Positions 59,803 through 64,000 of a stretch of 64,000 bases of DNA are shown piece after piece. The stretch is from Burkholderiaceae bacterium (GTDB lineage: Bacteria > Pseudomonadota > Gammaproteobacteria > Burkholderiales > Burkholderiaceae_C). Location of the stretch: assembly GCA_024235895.1 (NCBI GenBank), contig JACKLM010000003.1, positions 682,001-746,000 of the forward strand. Reading direction: 5' to 3'. Within the stretch, counting starts at the first letter, position 1, and each line of letters opens with the position of its first letter. The translations under genes were made by a program, and so were the position numbers. The notes under the pieces were generated by a model. The model saw only the letters and a list, made by a program, of their open reading frames with translations, was not told the origin of the DNA and made no database searches.

Positions 59803-60255
59803 GTGAAGCACGTCAAGAAGACGGTCCTGATCTGGTACACGCCGCGCGAGATGTACGAGCTCGTCACCGGCGTCGAGCAGTACCCCCAGTTTCTTCCCTG
59901 GTGCGAACGCTCGGAGGTGCTCGAGCGCCACGATGGCGGCATGACCGCGCGGCTGGCGCTGCACTACATGGGGGTGCGCCACGCCTTCACGACGCGCAAC
60001 GAGCATGTGCGCGGCGAATCGGTCGTCGTCAGCCTCGTCGACGGGCCGTTCTCGCTGCTGGACGGGACCTGGCTGTTCCTGCCGCTGGGGCGCCCGGGCA
60101 GCGAGGCGCAGGCTTGCAAGATCGATTTCGACCTGCGCTACGCGTTTTCCAGCAAGGCGCTGGAGACCGCGGTCAGCCCGGTCTTCGACCGCATCGCCAA
60201 CACCTTCGTCGACTCCTTCGTCAAGCGCGCCGAGGTGGTCTATGGGCCGCGCTGA
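59803..60255 (+). CDS. ratA: RatA-type START/SRPBCC protein (coenzyme Q-binding)
   Basis: A 150-residue START-fold protein of the RatA/Coq10 family, proposed in E. coli both as a ubiquinone-binding factor and as a toxin acting on ribosomes. Motifs: YTPREMYELVTGVEQYPQFL and PWCERSEVL near the start, FSLLDGTWLFLPLG, and the C-terminal helix NTFVDSFVKRAEVVYG. GTG 59803 has no ribosome site. The next gene begins inside its end (ATG 60242), matching the usual ratA-rnfH order. Confidence 0.93.
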   Translation: MKHVKKTVLIWYTPREMYELVTGVEQYPQFLPWCERSEVLERHDGGMTARLALHYMGVRHAFTTRNEHVRGESVVVSLVDGPFSLLDGTWLFLPLGRPGSEAQACKIDFDLRYAFSSKALETAVSPVFDRIANTFVDSFVKRAEVVYGPR

Positions 60256-60574
60256 GGGCGAGCCGCTCGGGGGTGCCGAAGACGGCGCCCCCATGCTTCG
60301 CATCGAGGTCGTGCATTGCCCGGCGCCGGGGCAGGTCGACCGGACGCGGCTCGATCTGCCGGCGGGGAGTTCGCTGGCCGACGCGCTGCACGCCAGCGGG
60401 GTGCTCGGGCGTCACGGCATGGACCCCCGGGCGCTGCCGCCGGTGGGGTTGTGGGGCAGGATCGCGGCACCGCAGACGCTGCTGCGCGACCGTGACCGGG
60501 TCGAGATCTACCGGGCGCTGACGGTCGACCCGATGGAGGCCAGGCGGCGGCGCCAGCGGCCGCGCAGGCGTTGA
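60242..60574 (+). CDS. rnfH: RnfH-family ubiquitin-like protein
   Basis: A 110-residue protein with the beta-grasp UPF0125/RnfH pattern: LRIEVVHCPAPGQVDRTRLD, SSLADALHASGVL, VGLWGRIA and RDRDRVEIYRALTVDPMEAR, ending in a very basic tail. ATG 60242 has GAGG 7 bases upstream and overlaps ratA by 14 bases; ATG 60293 would give the shorter 93-residue form that matches E. coli RnfH better. Function poorly known. Confidence 0.88.
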   Translation: MGRAEGEPLGGAEDGAPMLRIEVVHCPAPGQVDRTRLDLPAGSSLADALHASGVLGRHGMDPRALPPVGLWGRIAAPQTLLRDRDRVEIYRALTVDPMEARRRRQRPRRR

Positions 60575-60609
60575 GCGCTGTGCGTCACCGTGCGCCGCGG
60601 CGCACGCGA

Positions 60610-61146
60610 TCAGCGGCAGTCGCTGGCGATGATCTCGCGCGCGCGCTTCATCTCGGCGGCGCGCTGGTCGTCGCCGAGGAACTCGCGCTCGCCCTTCTCG
60701 TTGAAACGGACCAGGCGCTGGCCGCTTTCGAGTGCCGCCAGGTGGCCGCGAGCAGCCTTGCAGTTCTCGGCACGCTGCGCGGCGAGCTTGGCGTCGGCCG
60801 CGCGCTGGCGCGCGGCCTGCTCCTGCTCGGCGGCGCGCCGACGTGCCTCGAGCTCGGGGTCGACGCGCGGGGCCTCGGTGCCCGGCTTGGCGGGCGACGC
60901 GGAAGCGTCGGCAGGAGCTGCCGCCGTCGGTGCGGGGGGCGTGGTGGCCGCAGGGCGCGTCCCGGGGGTGCCGGGCCGCTCCAGGATGTCGCGCTCGGGG
61001 ATGCCGCGCGGCGGCGGCAGGTCGCTTATGTTGATCTGGCCGTTGCCGTCGCGCCATTTCCACTGGGCGCTGGCCGGGGTGGCGGCCAGCGCCAGCCAGA
61101 CGGCGGCGCCGAGCAGGGCGACGAGGGCACGGCCAGGCGGGTGCAT
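60610..61146 (-). CDS. DUF4124 periplasmic protein
   Basis: A 178-residue exported protein. Signal peptide (LVALLGAAVWLALAATPASA) then the DUF4124 signature QWKWRDGNGQINISDLPPP; a Pro/Ala-rich spacer; and a long Ala/Arg/Glu helix (ELEARRRAAEQEQAARQRAA) ending KRAREIIASDC with two cysteines that may pair. Convergent with rnfH and divergent from guaB, the common arrangement in Burkholderiales. Function unknown. Confidence 0.9.
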   Translation of the reverse strand: MHPPGRALVALLGAAVWLALAATPASAQWKWRDGNGQINISDLPPPRGIPERDILERPGTPGTRPAATTPPAPTAAAPADASASPAKPGTEAPRVDPELEARRRAAEQEQAARQRAADAKLAAQRAENCKAARGHLAALESGQRLVRFNEKGEREFLGDDQRAAEMKRAREIIASDCR

Positions 61147-61265
61147 GGGCGCGAGTGTAGGGCGGTCGCGTGCCCGGCCGCGCAGCCCGTGTGCCAAGCC
61201 TGGCGGCGTGGGCGTGCAATCGTCACGCCCGGGCGCCGCCGCGTCGGCCCCGCAGGGGATTCCCC

Positions 61266-61271
61266 TAGAAT
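61266..61271 (+). promoter_or_regulatory. -10-like TAGAAT before guaB
   Basis: TAGAAT 26 bases before the guaB ATG (CCTAGAATGC context). A CGGAG ribosome site lies between it and the start. Confidence 0.4.
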
Positions 61272-61297
61272 GCTGCTTTGCACCCGGAGCCGTTCCC

Positions 61298-62770
61298 ATG
61301 CGCCTTCTCGGCAATGCGCTGACCTTCGACGACGTGCTGCTGGTGCCGGCGTTTTCGCAGGTGCTGCCGCGCGATACCCGGCTCGCGACCCGGCTGACGC
61401 GCAACATCCCGCTCAACCTGCCGCTGGTGTCCGCGGCGATGGACACCGTGACCGAGGCCCGGCTGGCGATCGCGATCGCGCAGGAGGGCGGCATCGGCAT
61501 CGTCCACAAGAACCTCACGCCGAGGCAGCAGGCGGCCGAGGTCGCGCGCGTCAAGCGCTACGAGTCCGGTCTGCTGCGCGACCCGATTACCGTGACCCCG
61601 GAGCAGACCGTGCGCCAGGTGCGCGCGCTGTCGGAGCAGCACGGCGTGTCGGGCTTCCCGGTGCTCGAAGGCAGCAAGGTGGTCGGCATCGTGACCAACC
61701 GCGACGTGCGCTTCGAGACCCGGCTCGACGCCCCGGTGCGCGAGATCATGACCCCGCGCGAGCGCCTCGTCACCGTGCTGGAGGGCGCCTCGCTGGCCGA
61801 GGGCAAGGCGCTGATGCACGAGCACCGCCTCGAGCGCGTGCTGGTCGTCAACCAGGCCTTCGAGCTGCGCGGGCTGATGACGGTCAAGGACATCACCAAG
61901 CAGACGAGCTTTCCGAACGCGGCGCGCGATGCGCAGGGGCAGCTTCGCGTCGGTGCCGCGGTCGGCGTCGGCGAGGGCACCGAGGAGCGCGTCGAGCTGC
62001 TGGTGCGCGCCGGGGTCGACGCCATCGTCGTCGATACCGCGCACGGCCACAGCGCCGGCGTCATCGAGCGCGTGCGCTGGGTCAAGCGCCACTACCCCCA
62101 GGTCGACGTCATCGGCGGCAACATCGCCACCGGCGCGGCGGCGCTGGCGTTGTGCGAGGCCGGCGCCGACGCGGTCAAGGTCGGCATCGGGCCGGGGTCG
62201 ATCTGCACCACGCGCATCGTCGCCGGCGTCGGCGTGCCGCAGATCACCGCGATCGACAACGTCGCCAGCGCGCTGCGCGGCAGCGGCGTGCCGCTGATCG
62301 CCGACGGCGGCATCCGCTACTCCGGCGACATCGCCAAGGCGGTCGCCGCCGGCGCCGGCACGGTGATGATGGGCGGCATGTTCGCCGGCACCGAGGAGGC
62401 GCCGGGCGAGGTCATCCTCTACCAGGGCCGCAGCTACAAGAGCTACCGCGGCATGGGGTCGATCGGCGCGATGAAGGCCGGCAGCGCCGACCGCTACTTC
62501 CAGGAGGGCGACGAGGTCGGCAACCCGAATACCGACAAGCTCGTCCCCGAGGGTATCGAGGGCCGCGTGCCGTACAAGGGCTCGATGGTCGCGATCGTGC
62601 ACCAGATGGCCGGCGGGCTGCGCGCCGCGATGGGCTACTGCGGCTGCGCGACGATCGAGGACATGCACGCGCGCGCGGAGTTCGTCCAGATCACTGCCGC
62701 CGGCGTGCGCGAGAGCCACGTCCACGACGTGCAGATCACCAAGGAAGCGCCGAACTACCGGGCGGAGTGA
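61298..62770 (+). CDS. guaB: inosine-5'-monophosphate dehydrogenase
   Basis: A 490-residue enzyme making XMP, the committed step to GMP. The TIM barrel begins LTFDDVLLVPAFSQVLPRD; a CBS pair occupies about residues 95-205 (MTPRERLVTVLEGASLAEG). The catalytic Cys303 is in GPGSICTTRIVAGVGVPQ, with the flap RYFQEGDEVGNPNTDKLVPE and EGIEGRVPYKGS. ATG 61298 is the conserved start; CGGAG lies 7 bases upstream. guaA is not next; an efflux gene follows instead. Confidence 0.98.
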   Translation: MRLLGNALTFDDVLLVPAFSQVLPRDTRLATRLTRNIPLNLPLVSAAMDTVTEARLAIAIAQEGGIGIVHKNLTPRQQAAEVARVKRYESGLLRDPITVTPEQTVRQVRALSEQHGVSGFPVLEGSKVVGIVTNRDVRFETRLDAPVREIMTPRERLVTVLEGASLAEGKALMHEHRLERVLVVNQAFELRGLMTVKDITKQTSFPNAARDAQGQLRVGAAVGVGEGTEERVELLVRAGVDAIVVDTAHGHSAGVIERVRWVKRHYPQVDVIGGNIATGAAALALCEAGADAVKVGIGPGSICTTRIVAGVGVPQITAIDNVASALRGSGVPLIADGGIRYSGDIAKAVAAGAGTVMMGGMFAGTEEAPGEVILYQGRSYKSYRGMGSIGAMKAGSADRYFQEGDEVGNPNTDKLVPEGIEGRVPYKGSMVAIVHQMAGGLRAAMGYCGCATIEDMHARAEFVQITAAGVRESHVHDVQITKEAPNYRAE

Positions 62771-62776
62771 TCGGCC

Positions 62777-64000
62777 GTGACGCTGCAAGCCCGGCATGCC
62801 GGCGGCCGTCGCGCCGCCGGCATGCCCTTCATCCTGGTCGCGGTGCTGATCGACATGATCGCGATCGGGCTGATGATCCCGGTGCTGCCGGCGTGGGTCG
62901 GCAGCTTCACCGCGAGCGCCAGCGAACAGGCCTTCGCGTACGGGCTGGTCGCGTTCGCGTTCGGCATCGCGAGCTTCTTCGGCGGCCCGGTGCTCGGCGC
63001 GCTGTCGGACCGCTTCGGGCGCAGGCCGGTGCTGCTGCTGGGCTTCGGTGCGATGGCCGCGAGCTTCTTCGTCACCGCGGCGGCGACTGCGCTTTGGATG
63101 CTGGTCGCGGTGCGCCTGTTCAGCGGCGCGATGCAGGCCAACGTCGCCGTCGCGCAGGCCTACGTGGCCGACATCACGCCGGCCGGCGACGCGCGTGCGC
63201 GCCGCTTCGGGCTGCTGGGGGCGATGCTGGGCATCGGCTACACGCTCGGGCCGGTGCTCGGGGGCGTCCTCGGTGCGGTCGACCTGCGGCTGCCGTTCGT
63301 CGTCGCCGGGGTGCTGGCGCTGGTCAACACGGCGTACGGCGCCCTCGTGCTGCCGGAGTCGCTGCCGCCGGATCGGCGCCAGCCCTTCCGCTGGCGGCGC
63401 GCCAACCCGGTCGGCGCTCTGCGTGCGCTCGGGGCGCTGCGCGGGGTCGGGCCGATGGTGTGGGTGATCGCGCTGTCGGCGCTGGCGCAGTTCACGCTGC
63501 ACATCAGCTGGGTGCTGCACAACACCTACAAGTTCGGCTGGGGGCCGAAGGAGAACGGCTGGTCGCTGTTCGCCGTCGGCGTCGCGATGGCGGTCGTCCA
63601 GGGTGGACTGATGAAGCCGCTGCTGCGCCGCTTCGGGCCGCAGCGGCTGGCGCAGATCGGGCTCGTCTCGGCCACGCTGGCCTACCTGGGCTGGGGCCTG
63701 GCGACCGCGCCGTGGATGATGTTCGCGATCATCGCGCTCAACGTCTTCGGCTTCGCCGCCGCGGCGTCGATCCAGAGCCTGGTCTCGGGCGCGGCCGGGG
63801 AGCACGAGCAAGGCCGCACGATGGGATCGGTCGCCTCGCTCAACAGCCTGATGGGCGTGGCGGCACCGGTCGTCGCCGCCGGCCTGCTGGGGCTGGTGGC
63901 CGAGCTGCCGCAGGGCGACATCCGCATCGGGCTGCCGCTCGTCTTCTGCGCGCTGCTGCAGGGCGGCGCGGCACTGATCGCGCTGCGGCATTTCCGCGGC
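62777..64000 (+). CDS. MFS transporter, TCR/Tet type, cut by the right edge
   Basis: 408 codons of a 12-helix drug/proton antiporter-like protein that continues past the window. Motif A is GALSDRFGRRPVLLL after TM2, and AVRLFSGAMQANVAVAQAYV with VADITPAGDARARRFGLLG match the TetA/TCR group. GLLGAMLGIGYTLGPVLGG is the antiporter motif C region. GTG 62777 has GGAG 9 bases upstream; ATG 62822 is an alternative. It starts 6 bases after guaB, so it is probably co-transcribed. Drug identity unknown; the motif set alone does not prove tetracycline transport. Confidence 0.9.
   Translation, partial: MTLQARHAGGRRAAGMPFILVAVLIDMIAIGLMIPVLPAWVGSFTASASEQAFAYGLVAFAFGIASFFGGPVLGALSDRFGRRPVLLLGFGAMAASFFVTAAATALWMLVAVRLFSGAMQANVAVAQAYVADITPAGDARARRFGLLGAMLGIGYTLGPVLGGVLGAVDLRLPFVVAGVLALVNTAYGALVLPESLPPDRRQPFRWRRANPVGALRALGALRGVGPMVWVIALSALAQFTLHISWVLHNTYKFGWGPKENGWSLFAVGVAMAVVQGGLMKPLLRRFGPQRLAQIGLVSATLAYLGWGLATAPWMMFAIIALNVFGFAAAASIQSLVSGAAGEHEQGRTMGSVASLNSLMGVAAPVVAAGLLGLVAELPQGDIRIGLPLVFCALLQGGAALIALRHFRG

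Noticed and set aside
62777..64000. Calling the MFS gene a tetracycline resistance gene
   Set aside because: The group resemblance is clear but specificity cannot be told from these motifs, and it sits behind guaB as a chromosomal gene.
1..64000. tRNA, rRNA, tmRNA, insertion sequences or integrases
   Set aside because: I looked for typical motifs (GGTTCGA-type T-loops, transposase DDE or integrase signatures) and found none I would support; smpB is present without ssrA.

Overview
The window is a very GC-rich chromosomal segment, almost wall-to-wall coding, from a betaproteobacterium. A Burkholderiales member of the Rubrivivax/Leptothrix type is most likely. This rests on the gene set (phaR, type 2 trpB, gloB-methyltransferase-rnhA, RatA/RnfH, a DUF4124 protein beside guaB), on TAGAAT-like -10 boxes and on codon use. 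No rRNA, tRNA, CRISPR array or insertion sequence was recognised.

Positions 1-25732 hold an accessory biosynthetic cluster and are the most interesting part. It starts with the end of an HlyD-type export adaptor, then a SAM methyltransferase, a free acyl carrier protein and a double short-chain dehydrogenase made as one chain. Three lower-GC genes for exported proteins follow (one unknown, two alpha/beta-hydrolase esterases). Next come two very large synthase genes coupled by a GTGA overlap. PKS1 (2757 aa) reads nitronate-monooxygenase-like enoyl reductase (two lobes), KS, AT, ACP, KR, DH. PKS2 (1591 aa) reads KS, AT, DH, phosphopantetheinyl transferase. Downstream are an alkaline-phosphatase-superfamily hydrolase, an alpha/beta hydrolase, a 485-residue protein of unknown family and an esterase, most joined by start/stop overlaps. 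The part list resembles a reduced, re-fused PfaA/PfaC/PfaD/PfaE (PUFA or 'secondary lipid') synthase. My inference is an iterative lipid or polyketide made on one tethered ACP plus one free ACP, then methylated, reduced, hydrolysed or transferred, and exported.

Positions 25768-46800 are mostly housekeeping: phaR, rimO, metC, mltD-gloB, a YafS-like methyltransferase and rnhA, a two-gene RND efflux system, smpB, trpB (type 2), serB, a DUF4405 membrane protein, a broken TIR-domain gene, mfd, and ispD-ispF. Notable regulatory layout includes gloB and the methyltransferase with overlapping divergent start codons, and a mirrored promoter pair between mfd and ispD.

Positions 46946-64000 carry a chemoreceptor with a sigma-28-like promoter and a proteostasis block: two Hsp20 genes divergent from cbpA-cbpM-ftsH around back-to-back CTTGAA boxes. 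These are followed by ompR-envZ, a SIMPL protein coupled to a prolyl 4-hydroxylase, a DUF4010/MgtC-like membrane protein, a beta-CASP metallo-beta-lactamase RNase-like protein, ratA-rnfH, a DUF4124 protein, guaB and an MFS transporter cut by the right edge.
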